In this document: in pieces, positions 47,182 through 55,083 of the stretch
Numbering within the stretch: the first letter of the stretch is position 1
How the letters are laid out: every line of letters starts with the position of its first letter
Source of the DNA: Afipia sp. GAS231
GTDB taxonomy: Bacteria > Pseudomonadota > Alphaproteobacteria > Rhizobiales > Xanthobacteraceae
Assembly: GCF_900103365.1 (NCBI RefSeq)
Contig: NZ_LT629703.1
Location: forward strand, 6,744,501-6,808,500
Direction of reading: 5' to 3'
DNA length: 64,000 bases
Position numbers and translations under genes: made by a program
The notes under the pieces: model-generated
What the model was told of the DNA's origin: nothing
Seen by the model: the letters and a program-made list of their open reading frames with translations, nothing else
Databases searched by the model: none

Positions 47182-48302
47182 TCGTTGATGATTGGAAGGG
47201 GGGTCACCGCCGGATCGGCCGTACGGGCGGCCTGGATGTCGAGCATGCTGTCGAATTCCGCCCGGCTGCGCAGGTTGGCGCGGCCCTCGGTTTGGGCGTC
47301 AGCGAAGCTTTTCGCCGCGGTGAGGTAGGTCGCCTCGAGCATGACCAGATGGTTCGTGGTCACGTAGTGCATGACCTCGGCGTAATTCAGCTTGGTGAGG
47401 CGCCAGCCATACTGGTCGACATAGGGCATTGCGGTCTCGCGCGCGGCGCGACTACCGATGCCGGGGAGCGCTTGCGGTATGGATCTGACGGAAACGAAAT
47501 TGTCGTGGGCGCCTTCGGACCGCCAATAACCGACGAACGCATGATCCGTGAGCAGGACCACGACCGGGTAGACGCCGATATACTCGAAGCAGGAGGCCAG
47601 CAGCAGGGCAAGGTCGATGCAGGTGCCCGTGTTCGAGGACAGGATATCGGTCGGTGTGCGCAGCCGCTGGGTCGTCCGGGAGTAGGCAGGCGGCGGGTTG
47701 ATGTACTGAATCCGGTATTCGTTGACGAGCGCGGTCCAGATCGCCTGGATCTGGCTGTCCACGCCCGCAGCTTCTTCCTGATACCCGTCAAAACCTGCCG
47801 CCGGATCGTCGATGATACCGACCAGGTATCGCCGCGACGAGTTGATGATCTTGAGGATGGCTGGATCTCTCGGCAACACGAAGGACGGCAGCCACGGGTT
47901 TTTCTCGGTATCGTCGAGCCATTCGTCCACCGGAATCAGGGTGACGCGTTGCGTATCCTCGAAGGCCGTCTGTCCGTCGCAGGTGACCTTGACATAGACC
48001 GCCGATTGTACGCGTTCGCGCAGCGAGCGGGGAAGGTTTGCGGTCAGCGGAATTTTGACCAGAGGCGCCAGCGCAAGTTGCACCTCATCGAGCACGAGAT
48101 GGGTGTACCGGTAAGGGTAACTCTCGGCCCCGACGCACAGCTCGACTAGCACGGCGATGTTGGTGAGCTGCCTGTCAACCAGCTTCGTGAGCGTGAGCTT
48201 GCTGAGCAATTCCCGGTTATTGTGCAGCAACGAGTAATTCACCTCCGCCTCGACGTTGAAGTCGACATGGAGACGGTCGCTGATCGCTTGGCTGACCATC
48301 AT
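47178..48302 (-). CDS. Stand-alone transglutaminase-like protein, second gene of the CHAT operon
   Basis: A 374-aa protein. Residues 20-150 form a beta-rich domain ending in DEW (126-128) and FVLPRDPAI. Residues 180-345 hold a transglutaminase-like core with Cys228 in NTGTCIDLALLLASC and His254 in DHAFVGYW, then HLVMLEATYLT. I recognise this exact order from the N-terminal half of large DUF4011-type helicases, where it is fused to helicase and nuclease domains; here it is free. Cys and His are intact, so it may be a protease or amidase. It overlaps both neighbours by 4 bases. Confidence 0.75.
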   Translation of the reverse strand: MMVSQAISDRLHVDFNVEAEVNYSLLHNNRELLSKLTLTKLVDRQLTNIAVLVELCVGAESYPYRYTHLVLDEVQLALAPLVKIPLTANLPRSLRERVQSAVYVKVTCDGQTAFEDTQRVTLIPVDEWLDDTEKNPWLPSFVLPRDPAILKIINSSRRYLVGIIDDPAAGFDGYQEEAAGVDSQIQAIWTALVNEYRIQYINPPPAYSRTTQRLRTPTDILSSNTGTCIDLALLLASCFEYIGVYPVVVLLTDHAFVGYWRSEGAHDNFVSVRSIPQALPGIGSRAARETAMPYVDQYGWRLTKLNYAEVMHYVTTNHLVMLEATYLTAAKSFADAQTEGRANLRSRAEFDSMLDIQAARTADPAVTPLPIINE

Positions 48303-49531
48303 CGTGCTCCAGTTCGCTTTTTCTTCGATGCCGGCTTTGCGGTGTTCTTTTTTCGGGCCTCAAATCCGATCATGCTGCTTCCCAGCCAGATCACGATGCC
48401 GGTGCCGTGCATGCGGTCGCCGTCCATGCCCTTCCACGCCTCGAGAAAAGCGCCCTGGATAGGGTTGCCGCCGTGGCACCAGGCCCAATAGAAAGCCTGG
48501 AAGAATTGCTCGGCAAATTCGTCGTCGATCTCGTCCAGAAACCCGATGGCGGCGTGCGCGCCTTCGCGGACCAGCTCACGCGCGGTCCGCGCCCCAGAAT
48601 AATACAGGTTCAGCGTGATGACCTGCGGCTTCTTCTTCTTTGAGCCCAGCAGGATCGCCGGCAGGTGGTCGTAACGGATCGGAAATTCACTTTCAGTGTC
48701 GCCACGCAGGATCATTCCGTCGTGCAGGATGTCGGATTCGTCGATGACATCGGTCTTGGATTTTTCATCGGGCTTGGTTTTCTCGAAGACATCATAGAAT
48801 CCGTCGATGAGCCATGCCGCCTGATGCGTATCGACGCCGGTAACGTGGATCGCTTCCCAGTTTTTGGCGGCCACCATCGCCTTCAATTTGCTCAGCGGCA
48901 GCGTCGGCGCGATCTCCATCTTGTTGTTCACGGCGGCGCGAATGCGTGTTTCCTCGTCGTCGAATTCGTACTCTTGATCGATCCGCCCCGGTGCGCTCTC
49001 GACGAACAGTACTTGCCGCGGCGGGGTCGAGTTGACGTCGACGCCGTTGGAAAAACAACGCGTCACCAGCAGCGGATTGAAGCGGCCGGCATTTCGCGTG
49101 GCTGAGGTGAGCAGATATTCCCAGGGGATTTCCGATGCCGCTTCCATCAGCCGGGCCGCCTCGGCCACGTCGGCCTTCGGATCATGCAACTCGACTTCAA
49201 TATGACCGGCGAGCGCAAATTTCGGCATGTCGGCGGCGCTGACGCCCAGTTTCGTGAGATCGTTGCTGGCCTGTTCCGCGAAATAATCGCGCATGTCGGG
49301 GTCGCCCGCCCAGCGTGACCGGACGCGCAGAATGTAGGGCCAGCGTCTCGCGATGTTCAGGATGGCCGGGCCCGCGCTGCTCATCACGACGTGCGTGAGC
49401 GGCTCTTCGCCGCCCTCGTGCGCGCGGATCGTGACCAACGGGCGACGGGCAGCCGGGCCGGCGTTCCCGGATCCGGGCGGTGGCGGCGTCGCCGCTTTCT
49501 TTGCAGGCTTCCGGACAGGTTTTTGCGCCAT
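48299..49531 (-). CDS. CHAT-domain (caspase-like) protein with altered catalytic residues, first gene of the operon
   Basis: A 410-aa protein with a Lys/Pro/Ala-rich N-terminus (1-30) and a CHAT domain (about 130-390). Landmarks are IPWEYLLTSATRN, the paired-strand IHVTGVDTHQ and VITLNLYYSGARTAREL, then GAHAAIGFLDEIDDEFAEQF and GNPIQGAF. In active CHAT proteases the middle landmarks read HxxGHG and NxCxSG; here Val233 and Tyr310 take the places of His and Cys, so it is probably a non-cleaving sensor or scaffold. A Lys/Arg-rich tail ends the protein. ATG 49531 has GGGAG 10 bases upstream. Confidence 0.72.
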   Translation of the reverse strand: MAQKPVRKPAKKAATPPPPGSGNAGPAARRPLVTIRAHEGGEEPLTHVVMSSAGPAILNIARRWPYILRVRSRWAGDPDMRDYFAEQASNDLTKLGVSAADMPKFALAGHIEVELHDPKADVAEAARLMEAASEIPWEYLLTSATRNAGRFNPLLVTRCFSNGVDVNSTPPRQVLFVESAPGRIDQEYEFDDEETRIRAAVNNKMEIAPTLPLSKLKAMVAAKNWEAIHVTGVDTHQAAWLIDGFYDVFEKTKPDEKSKTDVIDESDILHDGMILRGDTESEFPIRYDHLPAILLGSKKKKPQVITLNLYYSGARTARELVREGAHAAIGFLDEIDDEFAEQFFQAFYWAWCHGGNPIQGAFLEAWKGMDGDRMHGTGIVIWLGSSMIGFEARKKNTAKPASKKKRTGAR

Positions 49532-49640
49532 CCAAATGGCTCCCGTTTGGGATATTACGGGGGCTCGTGCCCCAAAAAATGTCGTAAAAAATAATGCACG
49601 TTAAAGTAGTTTCTGATCTGTAGCAAAAAACTTACGTCAC

Positions 49641-49675
49641 GCAAAGGTATTTGCGGTCGAATTTTGCACGCAAAA
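49641..49675. promoter_or_regulatory. Two adjacent palindromes in the AT-rich leader of the CHAT operon
   Basis: GCAAAGGTATTTGC (49641-49654, 5-base arms) and TTTTGCACGCAAAA (49662-49675, 6-base arms around AC) share the GCAAA half-site and are 7 bases apart. The region 49550-49680 is much richer in A/T than anything around it. This looks like an operator pair or promoter region for the minus-strand operon starting at 49531. Confidence 0.45.
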
Positions 49676-49683
49676 CGTCGCAG

Positions 49684-49769
49684 CTATCCGGTCGGCTCGT
49701 AAACGGCCGACCTGCCGAGCGTCTCGATCATGTGGTCGGCAAACGTCCTGACGCGGGCGGCGACCTGGC
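49684..49769 (-). pseudogene. Possible remnant of a LysR-type regulator C-terminus
   Basis: Read on the minus strand, 49769 to the TAG at 49684 gives about 28 codons, including VAARVRTFADHMIETLG, which resembles the last helix of LysR-family regulators. No start is possible in this frame because the TctC-type gene abuts it. Probably a leftover from a deletion. Short, so uncertain. Confidence 0.35.
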
Positions 49770-50747
49770 TTACTGCACCTTGATGTTGGCTTCCTTGAGC
49801 ACCGGCTCCCACTTCATGGCTTCGGCGCGCATGAAGGCGTCGAACTCCGCCGGCGAGTTGCCGACCGGGGTGGCGCCCATCTTCTCCAGGGCGGTGAGCA
49901 CGAGCGGGTCCTTCAGGGCGGTTGCCAGGTCGGCATTGATCCTGGCGACCAGATCAGGCGCCATGCCGGCGGGCCCCAAAAATCCCCACCAGACCGACGC
50001 GTCGTAACCGGGCAGGCCGGATTCCGCTACCGTCGGCACATCCGGCAGCGCCTTCGCGCGTGCGGCGGTGGTCACGGCCAGTGCCCGCACCGCGCCGCCG
50101 TCGAGCTGGCCGACGACTTCGGGCAGCGGATTGACGCTCATCGGAATTTCACCCGATATCACGGCGGTGAGGGCCGGTGCGCCGCCCTTGTAAGGAATGG
50201 CCAGAATTTTGGTCTTGGCCATGTAGTTGAGCAGCTCGCCGGCGAGATGCGCCGAGGTGCCGTTGCCGGACATGCCGTAGGACAGCGCCTCAGGTTTTTC
50301 GCGCGCGGTCGCCAGCAGTTCGCCGAGGTTTTTGACCGGATTGGTCTTCGACACCACGATCGCGAGCGGCGAGGCGGCGACTTCGCTGATCGCGGTAAAG
50401 TCCTTGAAGGTGTCGTAGGGCAGTTTTGGATAGAAGAACTGGTTCAATGGATGACCGCTGGCGACCAGGATCAGGGTGTAGCCGTCGGGCGGCGACTGCG
50501 TCAGGGCTTGCGAAGCAATGATGCCGCCGGCGCCGGGGCGGTTCTCGATCACCGGCTGCTGGCCCCAGGTTTTCGACAGCGACTGCCCGATGGTGCGCGC
50601 CAGCACGTCGACGGCGCCGCCGGCCGCATAGGGCACCAGGATGCGCACCGGCTTGGTCGGAAAGGTCTCCGCGTGGGCGCCGGCGGCGGCGAGCGAAACG
50701 ATCGTTGCCGCAAGCAGGTTGCGGATGATTTTGCCGTGATGGCGCAT
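49770..50747 (-). CDS. Bug/TctC-family periplasmic binding protein
   Basis: A 325-aa solute-binding protein. Signal peptide about 1-26 (AAAGAHAE), then FPTKPVRILVPYAAGGAVDVLAR and the GAGGIIASQALTQSPPDGYTL signature. Binds carboxylates or related compounds in the periplasm. No TctA or TctB transporter gene is adjacent, as is usual for these large families in Bradyrhizobium and Bordetella-like bacteria. Confidence 0.9.
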   Translation of the reverse strand: MRHHGKIIRNLLAATIVSLAAAGAHAETFPTKPVRILVPYAAGGAVDVLARTIGQSLSKTWGQQPVIENRPGAGGIIASQALTQSPPDGYTLILVASGHPLNQFFYPKLPYDTFKDFTAISEVAASPLAIVVSKTNPVKNLGELLATAREKPEALSYGMSGNGTSAHLAGELLNYMAKTKILAIPYKGGAPALTAVISGEIPMSVNPLPEVVGQLDGGAVRALAVTTAARAKALPDVPTVAESGLPGYDASVWWGFLGPAGMAPDLVARINADLATALKDPLVLTALEKMGATPVGNSPAEFDAFMRAEAMKWEPVLKEANIKVQ

Positions 50748-50824
50748 ACGAAAAAGTCCTTCTGTGTCAGTACGATGATTCAGTCAGTTCAGGCGTCGCA
50801 TTGAGCGCGCCGATATTCGTTTTG

Positions 50825-51625
50825 CTACTCCGCCGCGGACGTCACGGCGCCGCGCAGACCGGCCCGCGCGATCGCCGCGCCGACCAGTCCTTCCGACTTC
50901 ACTTCAAGTGTGAACTGCCGCAGGAACGGCATGCCCTGGTCGCGTCCCTTGGGAACGGCGACGGCGAAGTGCTCGACACCCCAGCGACCGTCGAGCACTT
51001 TCGATCCCGGCAGCTTTTCGGCCATCTCGAACAGCGAGGCCTTGTTGGTGGCGTAGGCGTCGAGCGTGCCGGCTGTCATCATTTCGATGCCGGCATCGAA
51101 ATTGGTCAAGCGAACCACTTCGGCCTTCTTGAACGCGCGGGTCAGGGTCGCCTCCGAGGAGCTTCCCGCCGTGACGCCGACCCGGAGTCCCGCTGCGTCC
51201 ACATCGGCGACCGTTGCCAGCGCCGACCCCTTCGGGACGAGATAGCCGAGTTCGACGTCCATGAACGGCGGACCGAAATCCATGTCCTTGGCCCGCGCCG
51301 CCGACGAACTGTTGGTGAAGGCGACGTCGGCGGTGCCGTCCTTGATCGCGGCGAGGACATCGGCGTTCTTGGAAAACACCACCGGCGCATAGGCGACACC
51401 GAGCCGTTTCGCGAGTTCCTTGCCGAGATCGTAACCGACGCCACGCGGACCACCTGACGCCGGATCCGGCAGGATCGAAGTCGGGGTGCCCGTATAGAGC
51501 GCGGTCCGCAACACACCCGTCGGCGCCAGGACTGCGCGCGGTTCCGGATCGGCCGCGAGTGCGGGCGCACCGCGTCCGGCCAGCGATGCCGCGACGATCA
51601 GAAACGCAACGATGGTACCGCGCAT
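50825..51625 (-). CDS. Amino-acid-type (SBP family 3) periplasmic binding protein
   Basis: A 266-aa binding protein with signal peptide (about 1-24, GRGAPALAAD) and the family 3 pattern GVLRTALYTGTP, RGVGYDLGKELAKRLGV, VLAAIKDGTADVAFTN. ATG 51625 is chosen because GGGAG lies 10 bases upstream and the hydrophobic signal starts there; longer frames reach into the promoter. Divergent from the TetR gene, sharing a 110-base promoter region with an operator-like palindrome. Confidence 0.85.
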   Translation of the reverse strand: MRGTIVAFLIVAASLAGRGAPALAADPEPRAVLAPTGVLRTALYTGTPTSILPDPASGGPRGVGYDLGKELAKRLGVAYAPVVFSKNADVLAAIKDGTADVAFTNSSSAARAKDMDFGPPFMDVELGYLVPKGSALATVADVDAAGLRVGVTAGSSSEATLTRAFKKAEVVRLTNFDAGIEMMTAGTLDAYATNKASLFEMAEKLPGSKVLDGRWGVEHFAVAVPKGRDQGMPFLRQFTLEVKSEGLVGAAIARAGLRGAVTSAAE

Positions 51626-51669
51626 CGGCCAGCTCCCGTGTCCAGATATTTGTTGACCGGACCTTATAA

Positions 51670-51687
51670 TTTGTACAAACGTACAAA
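51670..51687. promoter_or_regulatory. Palindromic operator between the TetR gene and the divergent binding-protein gene
   Basis: TTTGTACAAACGTACAAA: two 7-base arms (TTTGTAC/GTACAAA) around AAAC. It directly follows a TATAAT at 51665-51670. The position in the shared promoter region makes it a good binding site for the TetR-family regulator, controlling itself and the neighbour. Confidence 0.6.
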
Positions 51688-51735
51688 ACCAGCGCGCGGA
51701 AAGCAAATCCCAAAGCAAAGCCCAAAAGCAATCCA

Positions 51736-52470
51736 ATGACGCGAAATCCCAACATGCGAGAAGCGATCTTGAGTGCGGCGGAACTGCTGTTCTCGACCCG
51801 CGGCTTTAACGCGGTGTCGATCCGCGACATCGCGCTGGAGGCGGGCGCCAACCCCGGCAGCATCACCTATCACTTCAAGAGCAAGGACGGCCTGCTGCTG
51901 GAAATCTACAAGCGGCATTGCGGGCCCATGAACAAGCGCCGCATCGAGTTACTCGTCGCCGCCACGCGGGTGCGCGACGTGCAGGACCGGCTGGAAGCGA
52001 TCGTGCGCGCCTACGTGCAGCCGGCATTTTCCTCCAGCAGCGATCTTGCCGGCGGTGGCGCGCGGTTCACCCGGCTACGGGCCGTGATGTCGGCGGAGGG
52101 CAACGCGGTGGTCGGCCGCATCATCGCCGAGATTTTTGACGACACCACCAACGCCTTCATCGAGGCGATCGGGCACAGCCTGCCGCATCTGCCGCGCACC
52201 GCGATCGTCTGGCGATCGCAGTTCCTGCTCGGCGCGCTGTATTACACCCTGGTCAATCCGGAGCGGGTCACGCGGCTGTCGCGCGGCGAAGCCGACGGCG
52301 CCGATATGGCGGAGGCGATCGAGCAACTGGTGACGGCGACGGTGGCGTCGTTGCAGGCGCCTGACGTCAATCACTTTCCGGCAGCTGTTTCGAAGCCGGC
52401 GAACGCTGCGGCAGCGCCTGCGAAAGCTGTCAGCCGCAAGAACACCCGGACGCCTTCGAGCGCGAAATAA
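51736..52470 (+). CDS. TetR-family transcriptional regulator
   Basis: A 244-aa repressor-type protein with an N-terminal helix-turn-helix (about 8-53): ILSAAELLFSTRGFNAVSIR then ALEAGANPGSITYHFKSKDGL. The C-terminal ligand domain ends in an Ala/Lys-rich tail. It starts a plus-strand run of catabolic genes (52488-56976) and faces a binding-protein gene, so it probably controls uptake and breakdown of an aromatic acid. Confidence 0.9.
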   Translation: MTRNPNMREAILSAAELLFSTRGFNAVSIRDIALEAGANPGSITYHFKSKDGLLLEIYKRHCGPMNKRRIELLVAATRVRDVQDRLEAIVRAYVQPAFSSSSDLAGGGARFTRLRAVMSAEGNAVVGRIIAEIFDDTTNAFIEAIGHSLPHLPRTAIVWRSQFLLGALYYTLVNPERVTRLSRGEADGADMAEAIEQLVTATVASLQAPDVNHFPAAVSKPANAAAAPAKAVSRKNTRTPSSAK

Positions 52471-52487
52471 AGCGATCAGCGGACAAC

Positions 52488-53360
52488 ATGACGCAGAAGC
52501 CCACCATTCCCGGTCCCGATCCCGATACCCGGATTCCGAAATTCGAACTGCCGCCGCTGGCCTGTGACGCGCACACGCACATCTTCGGCCCCGGCGACAA
52601 ATACCCGTACGCACCGGGGCGGCCCTACACGCCGCCCGATGCGCCGCTGGAAGATTTTCAGGCCCTGCACAAGAAGCTTCGCATCGGCCGCGCCGTCATC
52701 GTCAATGCCAGCGTGCACGGCACCGACAACCGGGTGGCGCTGGACGCGATCGCCGTCAGCAAGGGCACCTTTCGCGCCGTCGCCAATATCGACGATACCA
52801 TCACCGAACGCGGCCTGCGCGAGCTGCACGAGGGCGGCTTTCGCGGTTGCCGATTCAATTTCGTGCGCCATCTCGGCGGCGTGCCCGACATGGCGGTGTT
52901 CCACCGCATCGTCGCGATGGTGGCGCCCCTGGGCTGGCACATCGACCTGCATTTCGATGCGATCGATCTGCCCGAGTATGCCGAAATGCTGCAACGACTG
53001 CCGGTGCGTTACACCATCGATCACATGGGGCGGGTCAAGGCCTCCGACGGCCTCGATCAGTTGCCGTTCCGGACGCTGATCGACCTGATGACGCGCGACG
53101 AGAAATGCTGGGTCAAGGTCTGCGGCTGTGAGCGGGTATCGTCCGGCGGTCCGCCGTTCCACGACGCCGTGCCGTTCGCGCGCCGCATCATCGAGACCGC
53201 GCCGGACCGGGTGATCTGGGGAACCGACTGGCCGCATCCCAACGTCAAGGCGATGCCGAACGACGGCGATCTGGTCGATTTGATTCCGCTGTTCGCGCCG
53301 GAGCCGGAGCTGCAGCAGAAGATCCTGGTCGACAATCCCGCGCGTCTGTTCGAGTTTTGA
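52488..53360 (+). CDS. Amidohydrolase, LigI-like (2-pyrone-4,6-dicarboxylate lactonase type)
   Basis: A 290-aa TIM-barrel metal hydrolase. CDAHTHIFGPGDKYPYAPGR near residues 25-44 carries the metal-site HxH. IDHMGR and IWGTDWPHPN near the C-terminus complete the active site. 2-pyrone-4,6-dicarboxylate lactonases of protocatechuate 4,5-cleavage look very similar, and the GalB-like hydratase downstream acts in the same route, supporting that role. 17 bases after the TetR gene. Confidence 0.82.
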   Translation: MTQKPTIPGPDPDTRIPKFELPPLACDAHTHIFGPGDKYPYAPGRPYTPPDAPLEDFQALHKKLRIGRAVIVNASVHGTDNRVALDAIAVSKGTFRAVANIDDTITERGLRELHEGGFRGCRFNFVRHLGGVPDMAVFHRIVAMVAPLGWHIDLHFDAIDLPEYAEMLQRLPVRYTIDHMGRVKASDGLDQLPFRTLIDLMTRDEKCWVKVCGCERVSSGGPPFHDAVPFARRIIETAPDRVIWGTDWPHPNVKAMPNDGDLVDLIPLFAPEPELQQKILVDNPARLFEF

Positions 53361-53376
53361 GATGACGAGGGTTCCC

Positions 53377-54354
53377 ATGACCAGACGCCACGCATCGCTC
53401 GCCGGGTTGGTGGCAGTGGCCGCCGCACTCCTGATGCCGCAACTCGCCTGCGCCCAAAACTATCCGACCCGGCCGATACGGCTGATCCTGCCGTTCGGCC
53501 CGGGCGGCGTCGCCGACGTCACGGCGCGGATCGTGACGGAAAAACTCGGCGAAAAACTCGGTCAGCGCTTCATCATCGAGAACATGCCGGGCGCCGGCGG
53601 CATCACCGCTGCCCGTGCCGTGCTGTCGTCGCCTCCGGACGGCTACACGCTGGCGCTGTTGAGCAACGGCACCGCGATTTCAGTGTCGCTGTTCAAGAGC
53701 CTGAACTTCAATCCGGTGACCGATTTCGCGCCCATATCGAGCATGGGCACTTTCGATTTCATCTTCGTCACCAAATCCGGCTCGCCTTACGGCACGCTGG
53801 CGGACTTCATCAAGGCGGCGAAGGCAAAACCGGGCACGCTCAATGTTGGCACCATCAATGTCGGCTCGACCCAGAACCTTGCCGCGCAACTGTTCAAGTC
53901 GACCGCCGGCGTCGACGTCACCATCGTGCCGTTTCGCAGCTCGCCCGATGTCCTGATCGCGCTGCTGCGCGGCGATATCCAGATCGCGATCGAGAACTTT
54001 ACGTCCGTGCAGTCGCACATTGCCGATCACGCGGTGGCCGCGGTCGCATCCTCGGGGCCGGTTCGTACCGGCTTCATGCCCGATGTGCCGACGGTGAAGG
54101 AAGCCGGCGGGGGTGACTTCGAGGCGCGGTCCTGGAACGCGATCTTCGCGCCAAAGGGCACGCCACCTGAAATCATCAAGACGCTCAACGCTGCGCTACG
54201 CGAGGTGCTCGATGATCCCACGCTGAAACAGCGCGCGCTCGAACTCGGCATCGAAGCCAAGGCCAGTTCGCCCGAAGAAATTTTGGGGCGGCTGAAGGAC
54301 GATATCGGCAAATGGGCCGACGTGATCGACCGCGCGGGAATAGCGAAGCAGTAA
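53377..54354 (+). CDS. Bug/TctC-family periplasmic binding protein
   Basis: A 325-aa solute-binding protein with signal peptide about 1-27 (LACAQN), then YPTRPIRLILPFGPGGVADVTAR and PGAGGITAARAVLSSPPDGY. ATG 53377 is preferred to ATG 53362 because GAGG lies 7 bases before it. Lying inside the catabolic operon, it likely captures the aromatic acid substrate. Confidence 0.9.
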   Translation: MTRRHASLAGLVAVAAALLMPQLACAQNYPTRPIRLILPFGPGGVADVTARIVTEKLGEKLGQRFIIENMPGAGGITAARAVLSSPPDGYTLALLSNGTAISVSLFKSLNFNPVTDFAPISSMGTFDFIFVTKSGSPYGTLADFIKAAKAKPGTLNVGTINVGSTQNLAAQLFKSTAGVDVTIVPFRSSPDVLIALLRGDIQIAIENFTSVQSHIADHAVAAVASSGPVRTGFMPDVPTVKEAGGGDFEARSWNAIFAPKGTPPEIIKTLNAALREVLDDPTLKQRALELGIEAKASSPEEILGRLKDDIGKWADVIDRAGIAKQ

Positions 54355-54366
54355 CAGGAGGAATTC

Positions 54367-55083
54367 ATGAGCAAGACCGGCCTTGTGGTGACGGCGCATC
54401 CCGGTGATTTCGTCTGGCGCGCGGGTGGCGCAATCGCGCTGCACGTCAAGAAGGGCTATCGCATCAAGATCGCCTGCCTGTCGTTCGGCGAGCGCGGCGA
54501 GAGCCAGTTCGCCTGGAAGGAGGCGGGCGCGACACTGGAGAAGGTCAAGGCCGGCCGGCGCGACGAGGCGCAGCGCGCGGCGGAGATGCTGGGTGCGGAA
54601 ATCGAATTCTTCGATGCCGGCGATTACCCGCTGCGGCTGACGGAAGCGCATTTCGACCGCATGGTCGACATCTACCGCGAACTCAATCCATCCTTTGTGC
54701 TGACCCATGCACTGGAGGATCCCTATAATTTCGACCACCCCAACGCCGCGCATTTCGCCCAGGAGACCCGGGTGGTGGCGCAGGCAATGGGCCACAAGCC
54801 CGGCGCCAAATACACTTATGCCGCGCCGCCGGTATTCCTGTTCGAGCCGCACCAGCCCGAGCAGTGCAATTTCAAGCCGCAGGTGATCCTCAACATCGAC
54901 GAGGTCTGGGACATCAAGCGCAAGTCGTTCGAGATTCTCGCGGCGCAAAAGCACCTATGGGCCTATTATGAGCGCGTCGCGCTGAACCGCGGCGTGCAGG
55001 GCGGCCGAAACTCGGGCAAGGCCATGACCTATGGCGAGGCCTATCAGCGGCTGTTCCCGATGGCGGTGGAGGAGTTGTCGTGA
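54367..55083 (+). CDS. galB: 4-oxalomesaconate hydratase-like PIG-L/LmbE protein
   Basis: A 238-aa PIG-L-fold metal enzyme. The usual AHPDD motif reads AHPGDFVWRAGGAIALH (His11, Asp14), with CLSFGERGES, LTHALEDPYNFDHP and FLFEPHQPEQC as in GalB of the Pseudomonas gallate pathway. It hydrates 4-oxalomesaconate in the meta-cleavage route of gallate or protocatechuate. It overlaps the next gene at TGATG. Confidence 0.85.
   Translation: MSKTGLVVTAHPGDFVWRAGGAIALHVKKGYRIKIACLSFGERGESQFAWKEAGATLEKVKAGRRDEAQRAAEMLGAEIEFFDAGDYPLRLTEAHFDRMVDIYRELNPSFVLTHALEDPYNFDHPNAAHFAQETRVVAQAMGHKPGAKYTYAAPPVFLFEPHQPEQCNFKPQVILNIDEVWDIKRKSFEILAAQKHLWAYYERVALNRGVQGGRNSGKAMTYGEAYQRLFPMAVEELS

Noticed and set aside
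49560..49585. GGGGGCTCGTGCCCC hairpin followed by A-run as a terminator
   Set aside because: The T-run is on the wrong side for the minus-strand operon and no plus-strand gene ends there; it lies in the operon leader.
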